Source: Faecalibacterium prausnitzii (GTDB taxonomy: Bacteria; Bacillota; Clostridia; Oscillospirales; Ruminococcaceae). From it: a stretch of DNA of 18,596 bases. The stretch's first letter is position 1, and every line of letters starts with the position of its first letter. Shown one piece after another: positions 8,246 to 15,705 of this stretch. A program made the translations under genes and the position numbers. A model generated the notes under the pieces. That model saw nothing but the letters and a program-made list of their open reading frames with translations, was not told the DNA's origin and searched no databases. The stretch is from contig DCCL01000029.1 of assembly GCA_002313795.1 (NCBI GenBank), forward strand, positions 5,717-24,312, written 5' to 3'.

Positions 8246-8959
8246 TCAGTCGTTCAGCTGGATCTCATTTTCGCCCATCTTCATTTCTGCCAGCGTCAGT
8301 TTACCACCAGGGCACCAGAACGCTGCTCTGGCCGGTTCTCGAAACACTGCTCGGACAGTGCCTTCTGCGTTCGCCTGATAGCGCTGGGCCGGATACAGAC
8401 AGCAGCCCCGCTTATGGTCAGATTCCAGCGGTTTTGCCAGCGGCGCAGGGCCACCGCTACTCAACTCCTCGATGCGGCAGAGCTCAGGAGCCTTCTCATC
8501 GACCAGCAGGAAATCCCGGGGCAGAGCCAGCTTTCTGGCCGGGTCCCGACAGAATAGCTGCACTTCTTCTGCTCCTGCGGCAGCGGTGGCCTGCGCGATC
8601 TTCAGTTCGGTCAGTGGGTCTATTTCCGCTGCCCAGACCATGCCGCCTGGCACGCCCAAATGGAGCGTCAGCCGGGGACGCTGCCGCCTGAAGGGATAAT
8701 TTTCCGCCGGTTTCATAGTCACGATGACCTCCCGGCACCCTTTTTCGACCCGAACCTCCTCGGGCCGGTAATACGCACCCGACAGGGTGATGACATGCCG
8801 GCCCTCCGGCAGGTCAAGAAAGAGATAGCTTCCTCCATCTTTTACCAGTGGGCAGAAGGGCCTGCCGTCCACAGTACAGCGGAGAGTCCCCCAAGCGGTG
8901 GGTCGGCCAGTGAAACCGTCCAGCACATAAAGGATCACGCTGAGATGAATGTTGATCAT
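8246..8959 (-). CDS. Hypothetical eCIS-linked protein with beta-sandwich N-terminal domain
   Basis: A 237-aa protein without a recognised family. Residues 1-85 read as a small beta-sandwich like carboxypeptidase-regulatory or PEGA domains: DGFTGRP, a middle KDGGSYLFLDLPEGRHVI (strand-turn-strand), then YRPEEVRVEKG and REVIVTMKP. Residues 90-237 are mixed, with YPFRRQRP and a WAAEIDPLTELKIAQA segment, and include several Cys. No signal peptide or TM helix. The start overlaps the DUF4255 stop by 4 bp (ATGA), so translation is coupled, and the next gene is the PAAR-like tip protein. It could be a small particle component or an adaptor; this is inferred from position alone. Confidence 0.65.
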   Translation of the reverse strand: MINIHLSVILYVLDGFTGRPTAWGTLRCTVDGRPFCPLVKDGGSYLFLDLPEGRHVITLSGAYYRPEEVRVEKGCREVIVTMKPAENYPFRRQRPRLTLHLGVPGGMVWAAEIDPLTELKIAQATAAAGAEEVQLFCRDPARKLALPRDFLLVDEKAPELCRIEELSSGGPAPLAKPLESDHKRGCCLYPAQRYQANAEGTVRAVFREPARAAFWCPGGKLTLAEMKMGENEIQLND

Positions 8960-9549
8960 TTCTGTGTTTCCTCCCTCGGTTTCTGGGCGGTGCCGATCTG
9001 GACATCAGTGACACGATGGATCGTCCTGGTGCGCTTGGAGTCAATGTTGATGCCTGTCACCCGCACCACGATGGAGAGCTTATAGGGCGTAGATGTGCTG
9101 TTCCATATCTTAAGCATCTGGTCAAAATTAGGCCGTTCCAACAGCAGCCGCAGCTCCGCGTCGGTCTCCTCCAGCGAACCGCTGAGATACTGCTTAGGCA
9201 AGATGGGGGAGTCTTTCAGCGTTTGGATGGCGGCACCCAGCATCCGGTACTGGTCGGCTTCCCGCATGAGCACCGGTGCCTTGGAATGGGCCGTGACGAG
9301 GAAGCTGGCTGAGAGGGCCGTGGGGCTCATCCTCTCAGTTCCCCGGCTGTAGGGGGTGAATCCACGGTTCCCACTCTGGACATCCTCCTCGATGTGGAAG
9401 AGATAGACCGTCATCTGGCTATTCTCGTTCTGCAAAGGCGAGCCCAGCGAGATGAGTTCCCGCTTGCTGATGGGCTCCGGAGTCAGATTTTCCCGCAGAA
9501 GCTCCACTAGCGCACTGCCAGTCTCGTACAGCGCCGTATAATCTGCCAT
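8956..9549 (-). CDS. DUF4255 (Pvc16_N) tail terminator-like protein
   Basis: A 197-aa cytoplasmic protein of the DUF4255 family, which includes Afp16/Pvc16 and is a hallmark of eCIS clusters. In PVC the homologue caps the end of the sheath and tube and sets length. Features visible: an N-terminal helix with LVELLRENL, the strand-forming MTVYLFHIEED, the family-typical PTALSASFLVTAHS (where LxLxYLxT is usual), an AAIQTLKDSPIL segment, and TPYKLSIVVRVTGI near the end. Length suits the family. The frame is open to an ATG at 9603 inside the previous gene, but the ATG at 9549 has GGAGG 8 bp upstream and gives the normal family N-terminus. Its stop overlaps the next start (ATGA). Confidence 0.85.
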   Translation of the reverse strand: MADYTALYETGSALVELLRENLTPEPISKRELISLGSPLQNENSQMTVYLFHIEEDVQSGNRGFTPYSRGTERMSPTALSASFLVTAHSKAPVLMREADQYRMLGAAIQTLKDSPILPKQYLSGSLEETDAELRLLLERPNFDQMLKIWNSTSTPYKLSIVVRVTGINIDSKRTRTIHRVTDVQIGTAQKPREETQK

Positions 9550-9557
9550 CGTCGTTT

Positions 9558-9562
9558 CCTCC
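9558..9562 (-). promoter_or_regulatory. Ribosome binding site fixing the DUF4255 start
   Basis: GGAGG with 8 bp spacing to the ATG at 9549, in the short gap after the MORN gene's stop. It decides against the in-frame ATG at 9603, which would add 18 residues that do not resemble the family. Confidence 0.7.
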
Positions 9563-9571
9563 GTTCTCGGT

Positions 9572-12052
9572 TCACTGGCCCAGCACGTCGGCGTACCAGT
9601 CATAATTTTCCGCGATCCATCCGCCGGAGCTCTCGTCCAGCGCAGCGGCCTGTGAGGTAAAGTCCATCAGGGCGCTGTAAAGGTCAGCACGGCAGGTATT
9701 GGCATCGATCTGCGCCTGCTGCCACGTACTCTTTTCGGTGTTGCCCACCTGATATTCTTTCTCCCGCTGCTGTTTCGTATCCAGTGCCGACACATAGCGA
9801 TCCCGAGCCAGTCCGATGTTCTGATAGGCCAGCTTCAGGTCAAGCAGCTGCAGTTCCATCTGGTCAAGGATGGCTTTTTCATCTACCTTGTCCACCGTCT
9901 GCTTGCCGTCTTTTTCCAGCACCTGTGAAGCCGTGTTCTTCTGAGCATTCTCAATCAAATCTCTGCCCAGAGCGTCGGCATCCAGACTTGCCGTATCAAA
10001 GGCCAGCGGCAGGGATTGCAAGTCATAATCTGCCAGCTGCAGACCCGTGGCTTCCTCTACCGTCAGGGTCTGCCGCCTCATCTGTACCTCATACCGACTC
10101 TCGTTCAACTGTAATTCCGCAATGGCCTGTTCCAGTTTTGTCTTATTCTCCTCACTGCCGAGTCCCTGTTTCAAGCGGGTGTTCTCATCATCCAGCATCT
10201 GCTGATAGATTGCAGCATTCTCCTCTGCTGCGTTCCGTTCCTCCGCGTAGCGCAGATATTCCACAGCTGCAGAGAGAACAGGATAAAGCTGCCCGTTCTC
10301 TTTTGCCTTTTTCAAAAGGCCGCTCACATCACCGCTGCCACAGAAGGGGTCTTTTGCAGCAGCCGCGGCGGCGCTCTCTTTTGCCAAACCCAGCTGTGCC
10401 ATCAGGTCTTCCATCTCTTCACTGGCCGTGGGAAGGATGAACCCGAGATTTTCTACCTTGGGCATGGTCTCTGCAGAGGCCCATTCCGCTGCCAGCAGTT
10501 CTCCTCCGGTTTCTTTGCTCCACAAGTAGAGTGTTCCATTTTCCAGTTTGTAGGAAGCGGCACAGAGCTTTCCGCTCGTCTTTACCGGAAGACTTCCGGG
10601 CAGGCCGGGATCTCCCGTCACCTGCTGTGCCTCCGGCAACTCCATGCCGCAGCTCCGGGCTGCACGTTCAAAGCTGGCTGCGTCTTTCCAGAGCAGAGTA
10701 TCCAGCGGGGCCTGCGCACCATCCGGGTAAAGGTAGACCCCGTACACTTCCGATTCGGCATTCTCCTGTGCGAAAGAGCAATAGACCGCCAGACCCAGTT
10801 CCTTGCTGCGAATGACAAAGCCTCCCGACTCCATGGATTCTTCCAGTGTGCCGCCCAGTATTTCCCGCACATCGGAGGCATGCATTCCCAGCAGAGCATC
10901 ACCGTCCGGCACGCCTGCGGCAGCAGCACCGCTGAACAATGTCTTACCGCCGCTGCTCAGGAATTCGCCTGCCCCCTGCGGAATGAAATTCTGGAGCAGT
11001 CCCTTGTAATAAATTGTTTTATCCCGGGTGCAGACTGCATCGCCCACGGTCTGACCGTCCTCGAAGTCGCCCCGGATGGTGGTGCCATCCTTCAAGCTCA
11101 GCAGTCCGCTGCCAAAATATTTTCCCTCGGCGAACTCACCCCGGTAACGCACCGAACCGTCCGCGTAATACTCAGTGCCGCTGCCGTCGAACAAGCCGTC
11201 TTTGAACCCGCCTTTGTACCGCAGGTTCCCCATCCGGTATTCCGCACCCTCGCCGTTGTAGGTATCCTGTGCGAAATCACCTTCGTAGACCACTTTACCA
11301 TTCCGGTAGGCTTTGCCAGTGCCGCTGCGCTGGCCCTGGGAGAATTTTCCTTCATAGACCAGCTGGCTGTTTTCATAAAGGCTCCCGGTTCCGTCATAGA
11401 GTCCGTTGGCAAAACTGCCCTCGTAAACAATGGCATCATTATCGTAAATACGTCCCTCGCCGTCGTAGAGTCCATCAGCAAATGTTCCAGCGTAGACTTT
11501 TTGGCCGTCTTTGTAAAGGACACCTTCGCCGTCATATTTTCCGTCCACAAAACTGCCGTCATAGAGAATGAGGCCGCCGCGGTCGAACTGCTGGGCCTTG
11601 CCCTGCAGCAGGCCGTTTTTCAGGCGGCCTTTGTAGAGAGGCTCTTCCTTTTCCTTGTCATAATAGAGGATAACTTTGCCGCTGTAATTTTCCACGGCCC
11701 TATCTTCCTCCCAGAATTTTGCCGTAAAAAACCAGCTGCGCAGAAATGGCCAGGCCACAAATTTGAACAGCACACCCAGTAGGATGAGTCCCAGAATGAT
11801 GAACACCACAAGAGACTTTGCGATGTAGAGCTGCCTTGTCTCAAAATAGTCCTCCCTTTTGGAAGGTTTCTGGCTGGCATCCGTGACGGTCTTAAGCATT
11901 TTGGGCGCAATACGGGACGCCTGGCGGGTCAGATTCGTGGCGCTCCGTACCCGGGCCACCACCGTATAGATCTGTCGCGTGAAAAACGCCCGGATGGTAC
12001 GGAACACCACACCAATGGACGCACTGAGCTGCCGCAGCAACTGGCTGAACAT
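9572..12052 (-). CDS. Membrane-anchored MORN-repeat protein with TolC-like helical C-terminal region
   Basis: An 826-aa protein. Residues 1-78 are basic and probably cytoplasmic; 80-101 is a TM helix (VVFIILGLILLGVLFKFV core). Residues about 138-375 are roughly ten MORN-type repeats of about 23 aa, of the form YEGxFxxGxYDGxGxxY; the last two or three are worn. Residues 380-545 are a mixed domain of unknown type. Residues 555-810 are mostly helical: 600-660 and 725-805 look like coiled coils, and LKLAYQNIGLARDRY with EKEYQVGNTE and a final ALMDFTSQAAAL resemble TolC/outer-membrane-factor helices. MORN repeats bind lipid or act as scaffolds in known proteins. The ribosome site GGGAGG is 5-6 bp from the ATG. 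In a Gram-positive cell a TolC role is not expected; a membrane scaffold for the injection machine is my inference. Confidence 0.75.
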   Translation of the reverse strand: MFSQLLRQLSASIGVVFRTIRAFFTRQIYTVVARVRSATNLTRQASRIAPKMLKTVTDASQKPSKREDYFETRQLYIAKSLVVFIILGLILLGVLFKFVAWPFLRSWFFTAKFWEEDRAVENYSGKVILYYDKEKEEPLYKGRLKNGLLQGKAQQFDRGGLILYDGSFVDGKYDGEGVLYKDGQKVYAGTFADGLYDGEGRIYDNDAIVYEGSFANGLYDGTGSLYENSQLVYEGKFSQGQRSGTGKAYRNGKVVYEGDFAQDTYNGEGAEYRMGNLRYKGGFKDGLFDGSGTEYYADGSVRYRGEFAEGKYFGSGLLSLKDGTTIRGDFEDGQTVGDAVCTRDKTIYYKGLLQNFIPQGAGEFLSSGGKTLFSGAAAAGVPDGDALLGMHASDVREILGGTLEESMESGGFVIRSKELGLAVYCSFAQENAESEVYGVYLYPDGAQAPLDTLLWKDAASFERAARSCGMELPEAQQVTGDPGLPGSLPVKTSGKLCAASYKLENGTLYLWSKETGGELLAAEWASAETMPKVENLGFILPTASEEMEDLMAQLGLAKESAAAAAAKDPFCGSGDVSGLLKKAKENGQLYPVLSAAVEYLRYAEERNAAEENAAIYQQMLDDENTRLKQGLGSEENKTKLEQAIAELQLNESRYEVQMRRQTLTVEEATGLQLADYDLQSLPLAFDTASLDADALGRDLIENAQKNTASQVLEKDGKQTVDKVDEKAILDQMELQLLDLKLAYQNIGLARDRYVSALDTKQQREKEYQVGNTEKSTWQQAQIDANTCRADLYSALMDFTSQAAALDESSGGWIAENYDWYADVLGQ

Positions 12053-12079
12053 TTTTTCCTCCCTCTGCTCCGGCGGGCC

Positions 12080-12379
12080 TTACAGGCGTACTATGCCGAA
12101 TGCGATCAAACAATAGGCGGTAACAGCCGCTGCTGCCACCAGCACCCAGAAAACGATTTTGCGCACCATTTTGCCGTGATAACCGGGACAGTCACGGATA
12201 GACTGTACCGGCGTCTGGCGGAGATAGCCGTCCGGCTCCCGCACAGGCGGCTTTGCCTCACCCCGGTCTTCTGGGACCCGCCCGCTCTTTCGTGCGACCT
12301 CACAGGCCCACTTCACGATGCTTTTTGGTACTTCTTCCGGCCCGTCTGCTTGGATATCTGTCCAGAATCCCTCCATCAT
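12080..12379 (-). CDS. Small C-terminally membrane-anchored protein, unknown function
   Basis: A 99-aa protein with no recognised family. Residues 1-70 are hydrophilic and proline-rich; residues about 73-97 are a single hydrophobic helix (IVFWVLVAAAAVTAYCLIAFG) written here as one 21-residue span from which the ends are approximate: core FWVLVAAAAVTAYCLIAF. This gives a tail-anchored topology with the N-terminus inside. Two starts are possible: ATG 12400, 1 bp after the previous stop and without a ribosome site, or ATG 12379, which has GGAAGGAAG about 5 bp upstream and is chosen. It sits between two larger membrane proteins, so it may be an accessory subunit linking them. That role is inference. 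Confidence 0.65.
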   Translation of the reverse strand: MMEGFWTDIQADGPEEVPKSIVKWACEVARKSGRVPEDRGEAKPPVREPDGYLRQTPVQSIRDCPGYHGKMVRKIVFWVLVAAAAVTAYCLIAFGIVRL

Positions 12380-12401
12380 CCGGTCTTCCTTCCTTTCCAT
12401 C

Positions 12402-14918
12402 TCAGCTGTCGAGCCCTAGCTTTTCCGGCGGCTCCTTTTCAAAGCGGTCCGCCAGATAGAGATAATGCCGCGCCACGCCGTCTCTCGGCGTTGTGCGGAC
12501 GATATTCATAAAAATGCGCTTTGCCTTGCTGAAATCACCTGCGTAGAACAGATAAACACCCTCGGCGAACAACTTGGCGTGCTCCTCTTTTTCGGTACGG
12601 AGAGCGCTGTCATCGCCCTCATAGAGTTCGTATACCCGCACCTCTTCGGCGCTGTTGCAGAGCCTTCCGATATAGCGGTTGTGAAAGCCTTCTGCCTGCA
12701 TGGCGATCTTTTCGGTGCAGAGAACATTGGCATCCAGCCGCTCGAACAGACTGCTGAGCATCCGGGCCCGGTTGAGGCTGGACGAGAGGGCCACCACCTG
12801 CATCCGGGTGCTGCTGCCCACAACGCCCGCCATTAGCTCGCCCACATCCAGTGTGGCCTGCAGTTTCATCTCGGACAGCCCCCTGCGGCGATGTTCCTCA
12901 TTGATAGCCAGTGCCTCCTGCCGGATAGACACCACTGCGCTCACTGCGCTGGTACCGTCGGGTGGGAAAACAGCATCGTAACCGTCATAAGAAAAACTCA
13001 GGATGATACCGTCGTTTTCGGAGATATGTTCTGCCGTGCGTCCAATGACCTCATTCATGTAATCGAACAACCGGTGAGAACTGTCCTCGTAAACGCTCTT
13101 GTCGAACACCAGCTTCACATGGAGCATCGCCCGTTCTGAGCGCTCAAAGGTGCTGCGGTCGATCTGCTCCACGTTCTGAACATTCAGCAGGCTGATGAGC
13201 TGATCCGGCAGGAAGGCGGCGTAGCCGCTGCGCATGGAGACATCATTTTTTCTTCCCTTTTCCAACAGCTCCGCCATGGTGTTCACTGAATCGGCCAGTG
13301 AGCTGATCTCGTCACCAAAGTTGTCCACCACACGACAGTTGGTATGGCCCGACTCGATGCTGTTCAGCCCGTTGGCCACCCGCTGGATGCGGTCACTGTA
13401 ATCCATGAGGACAAAGAGGACCAGAAGCCAGACGATAAAGCAGAAAGGCACTGTGGCCATCAGGCTCTCCCGGCATCCTTTCTGATATTTCTGGCTGTAG
13501 ATGGCGTCGTCCATCGTCATGACGATGACCTCATCATCCGTGACTTTTATAAAGTACGCTATCCGAAGACTACTGTTATCATAATAAACCACCAGACTCT
13601 CCTGGCCGCTCACCGCCAGACCGGGGCCCTCGTTGAAACGCCCGCCATACATCAGGCTCTCGATGACGGCAGTCTGTCTGCCATTTTCCTCCTGATACCA
13701 GTTTCCTGTCTCCTTGTCCAAGGTAAACCGCATTGTGCCAAAGACTCCATCTTCCACATCAGGCGCACGGCCTGCTGCCTGGAGCACCTGCCGCGCCCAG
13801 TCGTCGGTGATGCCGCGGTAATAGGGCTTTGCCACCAGTTGATATATGAGACTGGCCAGCAGCGTTATGGTCAGCAGCAGGAAGATGCCAGAGCGAAACA
13901 CGATGGAGATATGCATTCTCTGATATTCGCAGACCAGATACCACGGGATAAGGGCCAGCAGCAGAACTAACAGGACTGAGCACACCACGATGGCGATGGA
14001 GAGGCCTTTGGCCTGAAGAAGGCTCTCGCTAATATTTTCGAAGCCAGTGCGGGAACCTGTCCAGCAATAGAGGCCGTTGTCCTCTGTCAGGAGCAGCACA
14101 CCGCCCTCCGAGATATTGAGGTCGATGATTGCTGACCCGCAGGTTTTCTGCGCCTCGCTCAAGGTAAACAGGGTGGTCTCCTGAGTCGCCAGAGGCTCTC
14201 TGCGCACCTCACCGCTCTTGCTGTCCAACAGCCATAACGTCTCGGGGGTGTACCAGTAATACCCCGTGTTGGCGCTGTCGTTGGAATACTCAATGTCACC
14301 GCCGTTCACAAAGCCGATGGCATTTTCCTGCCGGAGGACGCTGCCACCCGGAATGGCAAGGATTGCCAGTGGCCCTGAGCGAGGCTGTTTAGTCTTCTGC
14401 ACCAGCCAGCTGTAGCCCACTTCGTACTCCCAGACTGCCTCACTCCGGCCATCGTCCACCACGAAGGTCACGCTGCTGTCGTCCTCGGCAAAAATGGAGG
14501 CCGTCTCTCCCGGTTTGAGGGTCAGGAGCCTGATCATTTTCTCGTCATCCCGGCTCATCAGATAAACACCGGTGTCGTCCTGCTTCTGGATGACCATGAG
14601 CAGCTTTCCGTCCGAACAGACAAAGAAGCGCAGCACCCTGTCGTTGATGCCCAGATCGATCTCCGAACCCCAGATATTCTTTTCCACGCTCCTGCCCAGC
14701 CTGCCGCAGGAGAGGACACATTCCGAATTTCTCCTGCCCAGCGCCCAGTACACACCCGCCTTGTTGGCCGACAGCAAGCTGTACCGGATATTGCTGGAAT
14801 TCAGGAAAACATTCATATAGGCGTTCTGGAGCCAGCCGGAGCTGAGCGCCATCAGCAGAGCAGCCAATGACACCACAAAAAGCAGGTAGACGAGTCCTCG
14901 ATTCAGTTTTTTCAGCAT
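12402..14918 (-). CDS. Multi-TM HAMP receptor with degenerate class III adenylate/guanylate cyclase domain
   Basis: An 838-aa membrane receptor. Order: TM helix 8-28; external beta-rich sensor (about 35-300, with repeated short strands like a propeller); TM 305-330; TM 341-361; second external domain 365-485; TM about 488-506; HAMP 505-558; cyclase-homology domain 565-765; TPR-like helical tail 778-828. The cyclase call rests on FSYDGYDAVF aligning with the family's metal-binding GDALMAVF strand (D645), the RRRGLSEMKLQATLDVGELMAGVVGS split stretch matching the usual GIGIHTGEVVVGNIGS region, and a later SSLNRAR matching DAVNLAAR. The GFT motif after the first metal Asp is absent and the purine-pocket Asp is replaced by Ser, so cyclase activity is doubtful. 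Start: the ATG overlapping the previous stop, with AAGGGG 8 bp upstream, is preferred over an ATG at 14939. Confidence 0.7.
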   Translation of the reverse strand: MLKKLNRGLVYLLFVVSLAALLMALSSGWLQNAYMNVFLNSSNIRYSLLSANKAGVYWALGRRNSECVLSCGRLGRSVEKNIWGSEIDLGINDRVLRFFVCSDGKLLMVIQKQDDTGVYLMSRDDEKMIRLLTLKPGETASIFAEDDSSVTFVVDDGRSEAVWEYEVGYSWLVQKTKQPRSGPLAILAIPGGSVLRQENAIGFVNGGDIEYSNDSANTGYYWYTPETLWLLDSKSGEVRREPLATQETTLFTLSEAQKTCGSAIIDLNISEGGVLLLTEDNGLYCWTGSRTGFENISESLLQAKGLSIAIVVCSVLLVLLLALIPWYLVCEYQRMHISIVFRSGIFLLLTITLLASLIYQLVAKPYYRGITDDWARQVLQAAGRAPDVEDGVFGTMRFTLDKETGNWYQEENGRQTAVIESLMYGGRFNEGPGLAVSGQESLVVYYDNSSLRIAYFIKVTDDEVIVMTMDDAIYSQKYQKGCRESLMATVPFCFIVWLLVLFVLMDYSDRIQRVANGLNSIESGHTNCRVVDNFGDEISSLADSVNTMAELLEKGRKNDVSMRSGYAAFLPDQLISLLNVQNVEQIDRSTFERSERAMLHVKLVFDKSVYEDSSHRLFDYMNEVIGRTAEHISENDGIILSFSYDGYDAVFPPDGTSAVSAVVSIRQEALAINEEHRRRGLSEMKLQATLDVGELMAGVVGSSTRMQVVALSSSLNRARMLSSLFERLDANVLCTEKIAMQAEGFHNRYIGRLCNSAEEVRVYELYEGDDSALRTEKEEHAKLFAEGVYLFYAGDFSKAKRIFMNIVRTTPRDGVARHYLYLADRFEKEPPEKLGLDS

Positions 14919-15670
14919 CACACGGTCCCCTTCCGCCATTCTTCTTTCATCCGCTGCAGAGCATCCTTAAAGTTGACCCGCAGCAGCCACAGGAAGCGCC
15001 CTACGGCCAGCATAGATGCTATCTTTTCATATTCTGCCCGGATCTCCGGGCAGGCTTTTTTCCAGCAGGCGTACATTTCCAGCACAGTACCCGCCCGACC
15101 CGAGCCCAACTCCCTCAGGAATTTTCTCTCAGATATAGGGGAATCCCACCGGCGGAGCAGAAGCTTCCTGAGCTGGTCGTCCAGCAGCATGGCCACCTCT
15201 CTCTCGTTGAGAGTTTCTTCCATGGGGCGGATGAGCCACCGCAGAACCAGCCGCCGTTCCTGCGGGAAGACCCTTACCTGCTCGCTGAGCAGCATGGGAC
15301 AGACGACTTCCGGCGGGTAATCCGCCATCCGCAGCGCCTGCTCCATCAGGTCGCCGGCCGCAGACAGACGGAATTTCCAATCCAGCTTCACTCCCCGCTG
15401 GAACACGCTGTCGATGTCCTGCCCCTGCTCAAAGGGAAATACGGCCACCAGACTTTCTTTCTCAATAAATACTCTCTTCAGGGCGGGGCATTTTTTGATC
15501 TTATCGTAGGCCCGGATAAAGCGGCGCAGGCAGCTGCCCTCATAGACGTTGAGCAGCACCTGCGGCTTTTCGCGATCCTGAATATCCACGGCACCGAGGG
15601 CCGCATAATCCGGCTCCGCGTACAATACCTGCACCACCTTATATTGTCCCCGGATCAGATACGGTTCCAT
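14918..15670 (-). CDS. Kinase N-lobe-like protein without catalytic motifs (putative pseudokinase)
   Basis: A 250-aa cytoplasmic protein not assigned to a family with confidence. Its opening (YLIRGQYKVVQVLYAEPDYAA, split here for length, then GAVDIQDREKPQVLLNVYEG) has the strand-loop-strand rhythm of a Ser/Thr kinase N-lobe, followed by a helix (residues 48-62), a further strand pair (VFIEKESLVAVFPF) and a hinge-like EQGQDIDSVF. No VAIK lysine, HRD or DFG motif can be found, and the C-terminal half is helical. If it is kinase-derived it should be inactive and act as a scaffold or sensor. The frame is open to a TTG at 15703, but the ATG at 15670 has a purine-rich GGGGA site about 8 bp upstream. 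The stop overlaps the next start (TGATG), so it is coupled to the membrane cyclase-like gene, suggesting a shared complex. Confidence 0.5.
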   Translation of the reverse strand: MEPYLIRGQYKVVQVLYAEPDYAALGAVDIQDREKPQVLLNVYEGSCLRRFIRAYDKIKKCPALKRVFIEKESLVAVFPFEQGQDIDSVFQRGVKLDWKFRLSAAGDLMEQALRMADYPPEVVCPMLLSEQVRVFPQERRLVLRWLIRPMEETLNEREVAMLLDDQLRKLLLRRWDSPISERKFLRELGSGRAGTVLEMYACWKKACPEIRAEYEKIASMLAVGRFLWLLRVNFKDALQRMKEEWRKGTV

Positions 15671-15705
15671 CCTGCCTCTCCCCTCTACCCTGTTTTTTCC
15701 CAATT

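Noticed and set aside
9572..10300. A true TolC outer-membrane efflux channel
   Set aside because: No signal peptide, no beta-barrel strands, and the helical region is the tail of a MORN/TM protein. Only a resemblance in helices remains.
11100..11650. Possible DNA tandem repeat or satellite
   Set aside because: The periodicity is about 69 bp because the gene encodes 23-aa MORN repeats; the nucleotide copies have diverged and there is no intergenic repeat array.
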